A DNA stretch of 64,000 nucleotides. It comes from Neobacillus terrae. Its GTDB lineage: Bacteria; Bacillota; Bacilli; Bacillales; Cytobacillaceae. Location of the stretch: contig NZ_JAAOEO010000015.1 in the NCBI RefSeq assembly GCF_011393025.1, positions 34,305-98,304 on the forward strand, written 5' to 3'. The first letter of the stretch is position 1. Every line of letters starts with the position of its first letter. Below the pieces are notes generated by a model, which had not been told where the DNA came from, searched no databases, and saw nothing but the letters and a program-made list of their open reading frames with translations. A program made the position numbers and the translations under genes. Positions 31,847 to 41,687 of this stretch are shown here, in pieces.

Positions 31847-33545
31847 ATGAGTATGGTGTATGGGAGAAGTCTTAACAAGGAAAAAAAGCATTTGTGGATC
31901 GCTTGGGTCCTATTAGCAGTTTATCTTTCTCCTATGTTTATTCTTGGGGAAAATTCCCACATTAGAGTACATGACAATCTCGACTCTAATATTGCCTGGT
32001 ATAAAGTTCTTAAGGATACAGGGGAGTTATTTTCTCCTATGAACAGTACTCTCCCGCAAATTGTTAATGGTCTTCCGCCAATGAGTTCGGAACCGAATTC
32101 AGCGGAATCGAGTGGCTGCATGAAATTTTCCCTTCGATGCTTGCATACTCAATCAGCCAGGCAATTACAAGAGTATTTGCCTTCATTGGTATGTATGTAC
32201 TGTTAAAAAAACATTTTATCAAAGAATCGGACGCATACCTAATTCGTGTCTGGGTATCACTTGCTTTTGCTATAACCCCTTTCTGGCCATCCGGAATGTT
32301 AAGCACTTTAGGAATGCCGCTTGCGCTTTGGGCTTTTTTAAATATAAGGAATGGCCAGGGCAAGCAAGAAAGAATGGCTAACTCTCCTTCTTCTCCCGCT
32401 TTATTCAAGCTTTGTATTGGGATTTTTCTTATTTTTGACAGGGATGGGGCTTCTGTGGCTTAGGGACCTGCTTGTCAGAAAAAAGTGGAATTGGCCATTC
32501 TTATTGAGCATTGGGCTAATGATTCTTATGTATTTAATAATTGAATATCGGCTGGTATACTCACTTGTGATTCCTGAAGAACCGACAAGCAGAGACGATT
32601 TTAGAGAATCCAAGAACAATTTAGTTGAGACTTTTCTCCTTGTTTTTAAAAACTATTTTTGGGGACACACCCATGTTATGACAGTGCATACCTTTGTCAT
32701 TGTCCCATTGAGCTTCATAGCTTTGTGGAAGTTCTGTAGTTCCAAACGGGAAGTGAAAAACAGTTACTTTGTACCACTTTTTATATTGAACTTTATTTTA
32801 TCGGGTTGGTATGCTTTTTGGTTTTATAAAGGCTGGGAACCTATTAAAGAGCAGGTTTCTATACTAAGAACTTTTAACTTTTCACGTTTTCACTTTCTCA
32901 GCCCAATGATTATTTATCTGTTATTTGCTGACGGGGCATTTATTCTTTATCAGTTGGGGCAGGGATGGAGGAAGGCTGTAAAGTGGTTCCTGGTTCTGCA
33001 GCTATTAATCTTATTTGGCTGTAACCCTGAAATCTATTATCGTATAGCAGGAACTCCATCATTTTAGGAGTTTTATGCTGTTCATCAATTTGAAGAGATC
33101 AAGAATTTCATTGGAAAACCACAGTCTTCCTATCGTGTAGCATCCATAGGATTGCATCCAGCCATTGCACAATATAATGGTTTTTTACACCCTTGATACA
33201 TACAACAATTATTATCTTTTGAGCTACAAACGCAAGTTTAGAAAAATCATAAGCAAAGAATTAGACAAAAACGCAGACTTGAAGACTTATTTTGATGATT
33301 GGGGAGGCAGATGCTATTTTTTTGTTAATGAACTTGGGGAAATCTATGACTTTGAAAAAGGCTCAAGAAAAACAATTAAGCATCTTCAGTTAAATATTAA
33401 TCAATTTAAAAAGATGGGTGGAAGATATATTTTTTCCGCTGTTCCTATTTTAAACAGCAGAGATAATAATTTGGTGCTTGTGAGGACTTTTAACGATAAG
33501 GACTCTGCATGGAAAATCTATCTCTATTCTGTAAAAAAGGGTTGA
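31847..33545 (+). pseudogene. YkoS-like (DUF6044) polytopic membrane protein, multiply disrupted
   Basis: One gene of about 560 codons is broken into four frames. The first (31847 to about 32078) gives the N-terminal helix and HIRVHDNLDSNIAWYKVL. A shift near 32078 moves the sequence to the frame reading NEFGTEFSGIEWLHEIFPSM, which continues into LAYSISQAI. A second shift near 32360 leads to KKEWLTLLLLPLYSSFVLGF. An in-frame TAG at 33065 interrupts GTPSF-EFYAVHQFEEIKN. A third shift near 33180, in a T-run, joins IAQYNG to FYTLDTYNNYYLLSYK. Homologues are long membrane proteins next to a GtrB-like glycosyltransferase, as here. Three frameshifts plus a nonsense codon make function very unlikely. 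Confidence 0.9.
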
Positions 33546-33551
33546 AAGCAA

Positions 33552-34571
33552 ATGATAGATAAAACTAGACCAGTATTAACAATTGTAGTTCCATGCTATA
33601 ACGAAGAGGAAGTTTTACCAGAGACAATAAAACAGCTATCTCAGTTGTTACAAGATTTAATTGAAGATAAACTCGTATCCTATAAAAGCAGCCTTCTTTT
33701 TGTAGATGACGGCAGCCGGGACAGAACTTGGGAGATTATCGAAACTGAAAATCAAAAAAATAGTTATGTTAAAGGATTGAATCTTGCAAGAAATGCTGGT
33801 CATCAGAATGCATTGCTTGCGGGTTTAATGGCTGCAAAGGAACAATCCGACTGTACAGTATCGATCGATGCTGACCTGCAGGATGACATCTCTGTTATAC
33901 GGACATTTGTAGAGAAATACTGGCAAGGAAACGATATTGTGTATGGAGTACGTGATAAAAGAGATACAGATACATTTTTTAAAAGGAATACGGCTTTGGG
34001 ATATTACAGGTTTATGAAAAAATTAGGAATTAACCTTGTGCCAAATCATGCCGATTTCCGCCTGATGAGCAAGAGGGCGCTTGAAGAATTGGAGAAATAC
34101 CAGGAAAAAAATTTATTTTTAAGGGGTATTATTCCACTAATTGGATTTTCTTCTGCTGAAGTTTATTATGACCGCAAGGAGAGATTGGCCGGGGAATCGA
34201 AATATCCCTTAAAGAAGATGCTTGCCTTTGCGCTTGATGGAATTACATCCTTTAGTGTTGCTCCTATACGCATCGTTACTCTGATTGGCTTTGGTGTATT
34301 CCTATTTAGTATTATGGCAGGATGCTATGCTATCATTGAAAAAATATTAGGACATACAGAATCCGGATGGACATCCCTAATCATATCCATCTGGCTCATT
34401 GGAGGTTTACAATTAATAGGTATTGGCGTAATTGGGGAATACATCGGTAAAATTTTTAGTGAAGTAAAAGGCAGGCCGAAATACGCCATACAAACGGATT
34501 TATATTCCAAAAAGGAAAAAAAACCTGCTCATGTAGGAAAACCAGAACTTCTGGTTGCAAGGAATAAGTAA
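33552..34571 (+). CDS. GtrB/YkoT-like polyprenyl glycosyltransferase
   Basis: A 339-residue family 2 glycosyltransferase. The N-terminal GT-A domain (1-225) has LTIVVPCYNEEEVLPETI, the DDGSRDRTW nucleotide-sugar site, NLARNAGHQNALLAG and the DADLQDD metal motif. Two C-terminal helices (about 235-265 and 270-300) anchor it, ending IGEYIGKIFSEVKGRPKYAI, a GtrB/YkoT/CsbB signature. It transfers a sugar to undecaprenyl phosphate for wall polymer or glycolipid decoration. It starts 7 nt after the ykoS remnant; a GtrA partner lies at 27883. It is intact although its operon partner is dead. Confidence 0.93.
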   Translation: MIDKTRPVLTIVVPCYNEEEVLPETIKQLSQLLQDLIEDKLVSYKSSLLFVDDGSRDRTWEIIETENQKNSYVKGLNLARNAGHQNALLAGLMAAKEQSDCTVSIDADLQDDISVIRTFVEKYWQGNDIVYGVRDKRDTDTFFKRNTALGYYRFMKKLGINLVPNHADFRLMSKRALEELEKYQEKNLFLRGIIPLIGFSSAEVYYDRKERLAGESKYPLKKMLAFALDGITSFSVAPIRIVTLIGFGVFLFSIMAGCYAIIEKILGHTESGWTSLIISIWLIGGLQLIGIGVIGEYIGKIFSEVKGRPKYAIQTDLYSKKEKKPAHVGKPELLVARNK

Positions 34572-34603
34572 ACCAAAAACCCGCCGTAAAAAGCCGGTTT
34601 ATT

Positions 34604-34699
34604 TTGGCTTAATCAGAATTTATATCCATAAATTCTGAAAGCATAAGCAAAACTTAGGAATCCGCCAAAAAGAACTTGGCGGATTCCTAGTTTTTCTAA
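34604..34699 (+). repeat. Dispersed double-hairpin element, copy B
   Basis: AGAATTTATATCCATAAATTCT (hairpin 1, perfect arms) is followed by AGCAAAACTTAGGAATCCGCC pairing with GGCGGATTCCTAGTTTTTCT. Compared with copies A and C, both arms of hairpin 2 have changed together (GGAATCCGCC/GGCGGATTCC). Lies between two convergent genes. Confidence 0.85.
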
Positions 34700-34705
34700 T
34701 GTTAA

Positions 34706-35134
34706 TTAAATTAATTCAGCTTCGTTTTCCGAAAAAGACTCTTGTTCCTGGTCCGCGGGCTCTTCATGGCACCATGCATTACAAACAAATTTGGAATTTG
34801 CGGTTAGCCAGTATTGGGCTTCCTGTTTTTCAAAGAGGCTTCTATGCTGGAGAAACAAACGCTTGGCAAAGGGGAGCTTAACTTCATTTATCGATTCGTT
34901 GATTAACTGAATGATCTTCTTTTCAGTGTTTGTAAGGGTATTATTAATGCCTATACCTGTTTCTTTTTCCTGTTGAATAATCTTAACAAATTGTTTCGCA
35001 TTATCATTTAGCATTTGATAGTTTTTCGTCTCGATTATTCGTTCCCATTCCCTTAGGATCAATTGGCGAAGTTCGGGAAATTTTCGCTGTACGGACATGC
35101 GATTAGCAAGAAGAATCATACTTTCAATTTTCAA
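34706..35134 (-). CDS. Helical cytosolic protein of unknown function
   Basis: A 142-residue protein I do not recognise. It is predicted to be almost fully helical, with charged amphipathic stretches (ELRQLILREWERIIETKNYQ, KIIQQEKETG) and a C-terminal part containing two Cys and a His (FVCNAWCHEE) before an acidic tail. No signal peptide or membrane segment. The TTG at 35134 is chosen for TGGAGTG 6 nt upstream. Single gene, ending at the double-hairpin element. Confidence 0.7.
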   Translation of the reverse strand: MKIESMILLANRMSVQRKFPELRQLILREWERIIETKNYQMLNDNAKQFVKIIQQEKETGIGINNTLTNTEKKIIQLINESINEVKLPFAKRLFLQHRSLFEKQEAQYWLTANSKFVCNAWCHEEPADQEQESFSENEAELI

Positions 35135-35325
35135 AATTAACACTCCAGGCACATGGGATATAGGTTCATATTACTATGTTATACAGTATAAAGGACCTAG
35201 TCAAATAAATTTTTAAAAGATTCTTAAATTAAGGAAATAGGGATAAGAGATTTTATTTATTTTAAAAAAAGTTTACAATGAGGTTGATTTAACAAATTAA
35301 TATAAAAATGGAAGAAGTGAGTTAT

Positions 35326-36060
35326 TTGAAAAAGATATTTCTTGGACTAGCTCTTGTCGCCGGAATGCTTGCAGGATGTGCCGGAGGTAACGAACAGGAA
35401 AAAAACGGAAATACCAAACCTTTAGAGCCAATTGAAGTTACTGTTATTACACCGGATAAAATAAGTCCAAATGAAGAGGTTCAAATAAAGGCTGAAGTTA
35501 CCCAAGGAAAGGATAAGGTAGATGACGCCAAAGAAGTTAAGTTTGAAATTTGGAAAAATGGTACTGAAAACCATACCATGACTTCAGGAAAAAATGAGGG
35601 TAAAGGTGTCTATTCTGCGGCTTATACCTTTAAAGAAAGTGGAACTTATTCCATCACCTCTCATGTTACAGCGCGTGATATGCACTCCATGCCTACCAAG
35701 CAGGTTACAGTGGGAATGACGAGTGGCGAAGAAGCAGAGCACCATGATGACCATGACCATCATTCGGACACCGACATTTCTATTGCACTTGAGGGAAACA
35801 AGGTATTCCCTTTAAATAAGGAAGTAACTATGACCGCCTTAATTAAGCAAAAGGATGTACCATTAACAGGTGCAAATATTACATTTGAAGTTTGGCGCGG
35901 AGAAGAACAGAAGCATGAATGGATCGATGCCAAAGAGGACGGAAATGGTAAATACAGCATTAACAAGACTTTTTCCAATACAGGAATGTTCCATGTGCAA
36001 GTCCATGTAAAAAAGGGAGAACTGCACGAGCATAATGTTATTATGTTTGATGTGAAATAA
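35326..36060 (+). CDS. Lipoprotein with two YtkA-like domains
   Basis: A 244-residue lipoprotein. The signal peptide MKKIFLGLALVAGMLAGC gives a lipidated Cys at about residue 18. Two immunoglobulin-like YtkA domains follow (about 35-125 and 150-244), each with an E-V-KFEIWKNG/ITFEVWRGE strand and a terminal GTYSITSHV/GMFHVQVHV strand. They are joined by a His/Asp-rich linker (AEHHDDHDHHSDTD) that looks metal-binding. TTG 35326 is preferred because it opens the signal peptide directly; an ATG six codons earlier lacks a ribosome binding site. Related YtkA proteins are linked to copper or haem handling; the role here is unknown. Confidence 0.85.
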   Translation: MKKIFLGLALVAGMLAGCAGGNEQEKNGNTKPLEPIEVTVITPDKISPNEEVQIKAEVTQGKDKVDDAKEVKFEIWKNGTENHTMTSGKNEGKGVYSAAYTFKESGTYSITSHVTARDMHSMPTKQVTVGMTSGEEAEHHDDHDHHSDTDISIALEGNKVFPLNKEVTMTALIKQKDVPLTGANITFEVWRGEEQKHEWIDAKEDGNGKYSINKTFSNTGMFHVQVHVKKGELHEHNVIMFDVK

Positions 36061-36066
36061 AGAAAT

Positions 36067-36101
36067 AACAAAAGGCTGCCAGGATAGGCAGCCTTTGTTG
36101 T
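36067..36101 (+). terminator. Bidirectional terminator
   Basis: AACAAAAGGCTGCC-AGGATA-GGCAGCCTTTGTTGTTTT, a strong stem just after the lipoprotein gene and beside the end of the chemoreceptor fragment. Confidence 0.88.
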
Positions 36102-36102
36102 T

Positions 36103-36455
36103 TTATAGAGAGAATTTTTTGAGAAGCTGTTCCAGATGTTCAGCTGTACTGGCTAAAACTTCAGCATTTGCTGTTACTTCCTCAAGAGAAGCTAACTGTT
36201 CTTCCCTGGACGCCGAGACTTTTTGAGTGGCAGCAGCTGTTTCCTCAGCAACGTTTTTGATGGAATCAACCGAGGTTAAAATCTGAACTGCATTCTCGGC
36301 CATTTCTCCTACAGAACTATTTACTTCTGTAATTTGCGCTTCAACAGCATGTACAACATCCTGAATTTTTGAAAATGCATCTCCAGCGGAGCGAACTACA
36401 TTAATTCCATCAGTGATTTGTTTTACTAAAGAAAGCTTAAGTTTCTTTAGTTTTC
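36103..36455 (-). pseudogene. C-terminal fragment of a methyl-accepting chemotaxis protein
   Basis: About 115 codons of the signalling-helix end of a chemoreceptor: DGINVVRSAGDAFSKIQDVV, VNSSVGEMAENAVQILTSVD, and the methylation-helix end AEETAAATQKVSASREEQLA, which closes with LEQLLKKFSL. The frame opens at a stop codon near 36456 with no start codon, and the receptor hairpin tip, HAMP, membrane and ligand domains are absent. Just upstream is a palindrome (CTAAAGAAA..TTTCTTTAG) that may mark the break. Gene relic. Confidence 0.88.
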
Positions 36456-36506
36456 TTCATTAAAATTAAAAGGGCCGCAAAAATGTCTACAGCCTTTAGA
36501 TTTTTA

Positions 36507-37295
36507 TTAGCCCCTGCCTGCCTGAAAGCCTGGGTATTTGGTCATTCCGCCATCTGCAAAAAGGGTAATTCCGGTAACATAACTGGCTTCATCTGATGCC
36601 AGCCAGGCAGCAGCAGCTGCTATTTGTTCCGGCTTGCCGATGTAACCCATCGGAATAAGTTCTTCTACGCCTGCCTTGAGTTTAGGATCTGCAAATTTTT
36701 CCGCGTTAATCGGTGTATCAATTGCCCCTGGGCCAATACTATTTACTCTTATACCTTTTGGAGCAAATTCAAGAGCCAGGGTTTCAGACATAAGTTTGAT
36801 TCCACCTTTACTGGCAGCATAATGCACAAAATGTGGCCATGGGATCATTTCATGAACACTCGACATATTAATGACAGATCCTTTAATATCATTTGCAATC
36901 ATATAATCAATTGCTTCTCTGCATCCCAGAAAAGCTCCGGTTAAATTGGTTGCAATGACTTTATTCCAATCATCTAAGGTTAAATCTTCGGAAGGAACTT
37001 CGTTTTCCATTCCAGCATTATTAATCATGACATCTAATCGTCCAAACTTTGAAACAGCTTCCTGGACTAGTTTTTTTACATCTTGTTCCTTTGTTACATC
37101 ACCTTGGACTGCTATTGCATCTCCTCCAAGTTCGTTGATCTGTTGAATGATTCCTTCAACTGCAGGATCATCCTTTTTAAAATAATTGATGACAATTTTA
37201 GATTTTTCTTTTCCGAACCGAATAGCCATTGCTTTTCCAAGTCCAGTTGAGGCTCCGGTTATGATAACCACTTTATCTTTTAGTTCAGGGTACAT
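36507..37295 (-). CDS. gdh: Glucose 1-dehydrogenase
   Basis: A 262-residue classical SDR that oxidises beta-D-glucose to gluconolactone with NAD(P)+. The cofactor motif is TGASTGLGKAMA (residue about 13), followed by NNAGMENEVPSEDL, the catalytic Ser in INMSSVHE, and YAASKGG with Tyr and Lys (YxxxK). The C-terminus ends FQAGRG, typical of Bacillus Gdh. The gene follows glcU by 15 nt on the same strand, as in the B. subtilis glcU-gdh operon, which is expressed in the forespore. A complete relative of the SDR fragment at 687-890. Confidence 0.95.
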   Translation of the reverse strand: MYPELKDKVVIITGASTGLGKAMAIRFGKEKSKIVINYFKKDDPAVEGIIQQINELGGDAIAVQGDVTKEQDVKKLVQEAVSKFGRLDVMINNAGMENEVPSEDLTLDDWNKVIATNLTGAFLGCREAIDYMIANDIKGSVINMSSVHEMIPWPHFVHYAASKGGIKLMSETLALEFAPKGIRVNSIGPGAIDTPINAEKFADPKLKAGVEELIPMGYIGKPEQIAAAAAWLASDEASYVTGITLFADGGMTKYPGFQAGRG

Positions 37296-37310
37296 ATAAA
37301 AACAACCTCC

Positions 37311-38168
37311 TTATTTTTTCGTGAATCCAAGTAAAACGCCACCTAAAATAACGAGAATGCAGCCGATGATGACAAAGATGATTTGTCTTTTGGATTTCTT
37401 TTCATGAAGTAAAAAGATACCGCCAAGAGTAGAAATAATAATCCCTGTCTGGGAAAGTGAAAAGCTTGTTGCTACTCCAATCCTGGGAAGCGAAAGCAGG
37501 AGTCCCAAATTTCCTGCTCCCCATATTAATCCCGTAATAATATTGCGAACCGCATACTTATTAAAAGGTTTGTGGCGGTAGGTTAATACAAAGGCTCCAA
37601 CCATCATTCCTGTTGCCTGAGGAAGGAGAACAGCCCACCCGTTAAAATTAAACCAACGGATTATTAAGACATATGCAAGGAAACCGGCTGTGGAAATGAG
37701 GAGTACCACGATTCCCTTTTTCGTATTGCCTTTATTTTCTTTAGCATTATCCTTATCCCTTATCGCAGTAAAGATAACTCCAGTAATGATCAGAAGAATG
37801 GCGATAATCCCTAAAATAATAACAGTCTTAGTTGTCCATTCTTTAAATACTAAAACTCCAAAGAGAGTTGTAGCGACAAGCTGCATTCCTGTTGAAAGCG
37901 GAACCGTTTTGGAAACACCCAGATACTTTACAGCCCCAAGCTGGTTCCGTTGTCCTACAGCCCAGAAAATTCCTGAAAGAAAACCAACTATCATGATTGA
38001 TGCTGATAGATGAGGATGGACAAAAAGATACAAAACAACAGAAAAAATAAGGGCCCCAATCGTAATTCCGAATGTTTGACTGTATGCATCGCCACCCAGC
38101 TTAACACTTACCAAAACAATACTTCCCCAGCAAACAGCGGGTATTAGGGCTAATAAAATACCAGTCAA
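37311..38168 (-). CDS. glcU: Glucose uptake protein GlcU
   Basis: A 285-residue transporter of the GRP/DMT family with ten membrane helices. The start MTGILLALIPAVCWGSIVLV and FWAVGQRNQLGAVKYLGVSK are characteristic, with GTQLVATT-like MQLVATTLFGVLVFKEWTT ending the first repeat. GlcU imports glucose by proton symport, supplying Gdh encoded just downstream. A catabolite-responsive-element-like sequence lies about 140 nt upstream (38310-38323). Confidence 0.94.
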   Translation of the reverse strand: MTGILLALIPAVCWGSIVLVSVKLGGDAYSQTFGITIGALIFSVVLYLFVHPHLSASIMIVGFLSGIFWAVGQRNQLGAVKYLGVSKTVPLSTGMQLVATTLFGVLVFKEWTTKTVIILGIIAILLIITGVIFTAIRDKDNAKENKGNTKKGIVVLLISTAGFLAYVLIIRWFNFNGWAVLLPQATGMMVGAFVLTYRHKPFNKYAVRNIITGLIWGAGNLGLLLSLPRIGVATSFSLSQTGIIISTLGGIFLLHEKKSKRQIIFVIIGCILVILGGVLLGFTKK

Positions 38169-38309
38169 TATACTAACCTTCTTTCAAATGGCTTTAAATT
38201 ATTGTTTCCTGGGCAGCGATTCTTTACTCGAAAAATCTTAATAGAGCAGGATAGATCCTTCTACATTAAGAAACGCAGGTGAATCGTTATATCAATATAA
38301 CTCTAAGTT

Positions 38310-38323
38310 TGTAAACGTTTTCT
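38310..38323. promoter_or_regulatory. cre-like site (CcpA) upstream of glcU
   Basis: TGTAAACGTTTTCT matches the catabolite-responsive consensus TGWAANCGNTNWCA at all but the last position. Confidence 0.55.
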
Positions 38324-38488
38324 TTGGTCGTGGATGTGTGTTTTTCAAATAAATAAAAACGCTTATTTTATTGGCTTTAATTTGATTTATAAGTTTATAT
38401 AACATTTCATTGTTTGTTCAATATTTCACAATCAATTATTCCTTAACCGTGATATGATGAAACCATAAAGGAACAAGGAGTGATTTAA

Positions 38489-38716
38489 ATGATGCTTTGT
38501 GAATGGAAAACCTTTAGCACTGACTCTGAGATATTTACACTTGATACCTTTGAAGATGTAATTGGTGATGAATTTGAGGCGATGATGTTTAAAGAAAGTG
38601 AAGAAATTCCAGCCTACATCTGGACCGTAAATTTTGTGGTTATTGTAAAGAGATGCTCAAAAGTGTTTACCGATATTTATTTTGAAAAAATACCTCGTAA
38701 TCCAGTCTGCGAATAG
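38489..38716 (+). CDS. Small protein of unknown function
   Basis: A 75-residue protein, MMLCEWKTFSTDSEIFTLDT.., with a beta-strand-rich prediction and no signal or membrane segment. AAGGAGTGATTTAA precedes the ATG at 38489, which supports real translation. No family recognised. It stands alone between glcU and adhE. Confidence 0.65.
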   Translation: MMLCEWKTFSTDSEIFTLDTFEDVIGDEFEAMMFKESEEIPAYIWTVNFVVIVKRCSKVFTDIYFEKIPRNPVCE

Positions 38717-38761
38717 TATAGTTGATGAAAAAGAAAAATGAACTTTTTTTCTAAATTATCA

Positions 38762-38777
38762 TGTGAAAGCATTCACA
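38762..38777. promoter_or_regulatory. Rex operator upstream of adhE
   Basis: TGTGAA-AGCA-TTCACA has perfect 6-bp arms, as in Rex boxes that repress fermentative genes at low NADH/NAD+. It lies 25 nt upstream of the adhE initiation region, so the coding start must be downstream of it. Confidence 0.8.
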
Positions 38778-38801
38778 AATAATTTTTATGGAGGGTTTAT
38801 A

Positions 38802-41402
38802 ATAGCTGCCCCAATAACAACAATAAGAAAAGAAAATGTTTCTGAGATGGTTGATAGGTTAGTAGATAATGGTCTAAAAGTATTGAGTGAATTCCGTGAG
38901 TTTGATCAGGAAATGATTGATGAAATTGTTCAGCAGATGGCATTAGCAGGACTTGATCAGCATATGCCTTTGGCTAAGCTGGCCGTTGAGGAAACCAAGC
39001 GGGGCGTATATGAGGATAAGATTATCAAAAATATGTTCGCAACAGAATATGTATACCATAATATCAAATACAATAAGACAGTTGGCATAATCAATGAAAA
39101 TGAACACGAAGGGATACTTGAAATTGCAGAGCCTGTAGGGGTTGTAGCAGGAGTGACTCCTGTAACAAATCCAACATCCACCACAATGTTCAAGGCACTC
39201 ATAGCCATAAAAACCAGAAACCCGATTATTTTTGCTTTCCACCCCTCTGCCCAGAAATGCAGCAGCGAAGCAGCAAGAGTTCTGAGAGACGCAGCGGTTA
39301 AAGCCGGAGCGCCCAAAAATTGTATCCAATGGATTGAAAAGCCTTCCCTTGAAGCAACACAGGCCCTAATGAACCATTCAAGGATATCGCTTATCTTGGC
39401 TACTGGGGGAGCTGGAATGGTTAAATCAGCATACAGTTCTGGAAAGCCAGCCCTCGGGGTAGGTCCCGGAAATGTTCCTTGTTATATCGAAAAATCGGCT
39501 AACCTTCAGGAGGCGGTAAACGATTTAATCCTTTCTAGTACGTTTGATAACGGAATGATTTGTGCTTCCGAACAGGCTGTTATCATAGATAAGGAGATTT
39601 ATACAGAGGTAAAAAAAGAAATGAGCAGCAATAGCTGCTATTTCTTAAAGGAAGAAGAAAAGCAGCTTGTTGAAAGGCTTGTTATTGATGAGCAATCATG
39701 TGCAGTTAATGCAGAGATTGTTGGTATGCCAGCTTGGAAAATTGCAGAGATGGCAGGTGTAACAGTACCTGAATCCACTAAAATTTTGGTAGCTGAATTA
39801 AAAGGTGTTGGACCTCAATATCCTCTTTCCAGGGAAAAGCTTAGCCCTGTTCTCGCCTGTTATAAGGTTAACGGACTTGAAGAAGGACTAAAGAGAGCGG
39901 AAGAAATGCTGGAGTTTGGCGGTTTGGGCCATTCAGCTGTAATCCATACAAAAGATGATAAAGCAATAGAGGCATTCGGTCTCAGAATGAAAGCAGGACG
40001 AATTATAGTCAACGCTCCGTCATCCCAGGGAGCAATCGGAGATATTTATAATGCCTATATGCCTTCTTTGACACTTGGCTGTGGTACGTATGGAGGGAAC
40101 TCTGTTTCAACAAACGTAGGTGCTATCCACTTGATTAACGTAAAAAAAGTAGCAAAAAGGAATGTTAACATGCAGTGGTTTAAAGTTCCTTCCAAGATTT
40201 ATTTTGAGAAAAATTCCACTCAATATCTCGCGAAGATGCCAAATATCTCTAAAGCCTTTATTGTAACAGACCCTGGCATGGTGAAATTGGGTTATGTTGA
40301 TCGTATTCTTTACTATTTGCGCAAACGCCCGGACTATGTGCATTGTGAAGTTTTCTCTGACGTAGAACCTGATCCATCTATAGAAACGGTTCGTAAGGGT
40401 GCCGAGATGATGGACAAATTCCAGCCAGATGTCATTATTGCTCTTGGCGGCGGATCTGCAATAGATGCTGCTAAAGGAATGTGGCTATTTTACGAGTATC
40501 CGGATTCTGAATTCTTCGGTTTGAAGCAGAAGTTTTTGGATATTAGAAAACGAATTGTGAAGTATCCGCACTTGGGAGAAAAGGCTCAGTTCGTTGCTAT
40601 ACCGACAACTTCTGGCACTGGTTCAGAAGTCACGTCATTCTCAGTTATTACCGATAAGGAAGCAAACATAAAATATCCTCTGGCAGATTATGAACTAACA
40701 CCGGATGTAGCAATTATCGATCCACAGTTTGTTATGACAGTTCCTAAACATATCACCGCTGATACAGGTATGGATGTACTAACTCACGCAATTGAGGCCT
40801 ACGTGTCCTGTATGGCCAATGATTTTACAGATGGGCTGGCAATGAAAGCTATCCAACTAGTGTTTGAATATCTGCCATGAGCTTATAAAAATGGTAATGA
40901 TGAATTGGCACGCGAAAAGCTTCATAATGCATCAACTATTGCGGGAATGGCGTTTGCAAATGCTTTCCTTGGAATTAACCACAGCCTTGCACATAAGCTT
41001 GGGTCGGAATTCCATATCGCGCACGGACGTGCAAATTCTATTCTTTTGCCGCATGTCATCCGTTATAATGCTTCTAAACCAAAGAAGTTTACCGCATTCC
41101 CAAAATACAATCATTTTGTTGCGGATAAGCGTTATGCTGAAATTGCAAAAGTACTGGGCCTTCCGGCAGCAACAGCTGAAGAAGGAGTAGAGAGCCTAGT
41201 TCAAGCCATTATAAAGTTAGCCAAAGAACTTGATATTCCTATGAGCATTGAATCAAATGGAGTTGAAAATTCATTATTTGAAAGCAGAGTCGAATTCTTG
41301 GCTGAACGTGCCTTTGAAGACCAATGCACAACGGCTAATCCGAAATTGCCTCTTGTAACAGAACTTGCTGAGATCTACCGCCTTGCTTACAAGGGGTTAT
41401 AA
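38802..41402 (+). pseudogene. adhE: Bifunctional acetaldehyde/alcohol dehydrogenase, start lost and nonsense codon
   Basis: AdhE converts acetyl-CoA to acetaldehyde and then ethanol. The N-terminal aldehyde dehydrogenase half has AGVTPVTNPTSTTMFKALIA and the catalytic Cys in FDNGMICASEQ; the iron-dependent alcohol dehydrogenase half has GGGSAIDAAKGMW and LTHAIEAYVSCMAND. Initiation should be at 38802, seven nt after GGAGGG, but the codon is ATA (ATG in intact homologues would give MAAPITTIRK). Codon 693 (40878-40880) is TGA inside EYLP-stop-AYKNG, normally Arg. The same frame then continues with HNASTIAGMAFANAFLG and NHSLAHKLGSEFHIAHGRAN, which hold the metal-binding His residues. Without readthrough the product lacks part of the iron site. 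The frame is otherwise intact, so decay is recent. Confidence 0.9.
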
Positions 41403-41415
41403 GACTTATTACCCG

Positions 41416-41450
41416 AAACCAGTCCTGCTAAAAAGGACTGGTTTTTTTTT
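41416..41450 (+). terminator. Terminator after adhE
   Basis: AACCAGTCCTGCTAAAAAGGACTGGTTTTTTTTT: 9-bp stem and nine T. Confidence 0.92.
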
Positions 41451-41451
41451 A

Positions 41452-41687
41452 GGCTTTGTTAATCTTGCATGTTGATTTCCGATCCCGGCGCTCGCTTTCC
41501 GCGGGCGGTCCGGGAGCCTCCTCGGCGCTATGCACCTGCGGGGTCTCCCTTGGACTGCTATTCCCGCAGGACATTGAATAGCTCCCTTGAAATCGCCCAC
41601 GCACGAAGGAAATGCGATAGCGTTTCCGAGGAGTCTCGCGCCTTTTGCTTCAATCAAATTAAGGAAAGATCAACAATGGGCTTTAAC
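41452..41687 (+). repeat. MITE-like dispersed repeat, full-length copy
   Basis: About 235 nt with imperfect inverted ends: left GGCTTTGTTAATCTTGCATG then TTGATTTCC; right, read inward, GTTAAAGCCCATTGTTGATC then TTTCC. The GC-rich interior contains CCGCGGGCGGTCCGGGAGCC and CTGCGGGGTCTCCCTTGGAC, sequence blocks common in Bacillaceae intergenic elements. No coding capacity. Related copies at 541-650 (internally deleted) and 6065-6275 (degenerate). Confidence 0.8.

Noticed and set aside
38763..38801. GTG 38763 as the adhE start
   Set aside because: It falls inside the Rex operator and upstream of the GGAGGG ribosome binding site, so translation from it is unlikely.
40878..40880. TGA in adhE as a selenocysteine or programmed recoding site
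   Set aside because: The position is an ordinary Arg in homologues, no SECIS-like hairpin is evident, and the initiation codon is also damaged.
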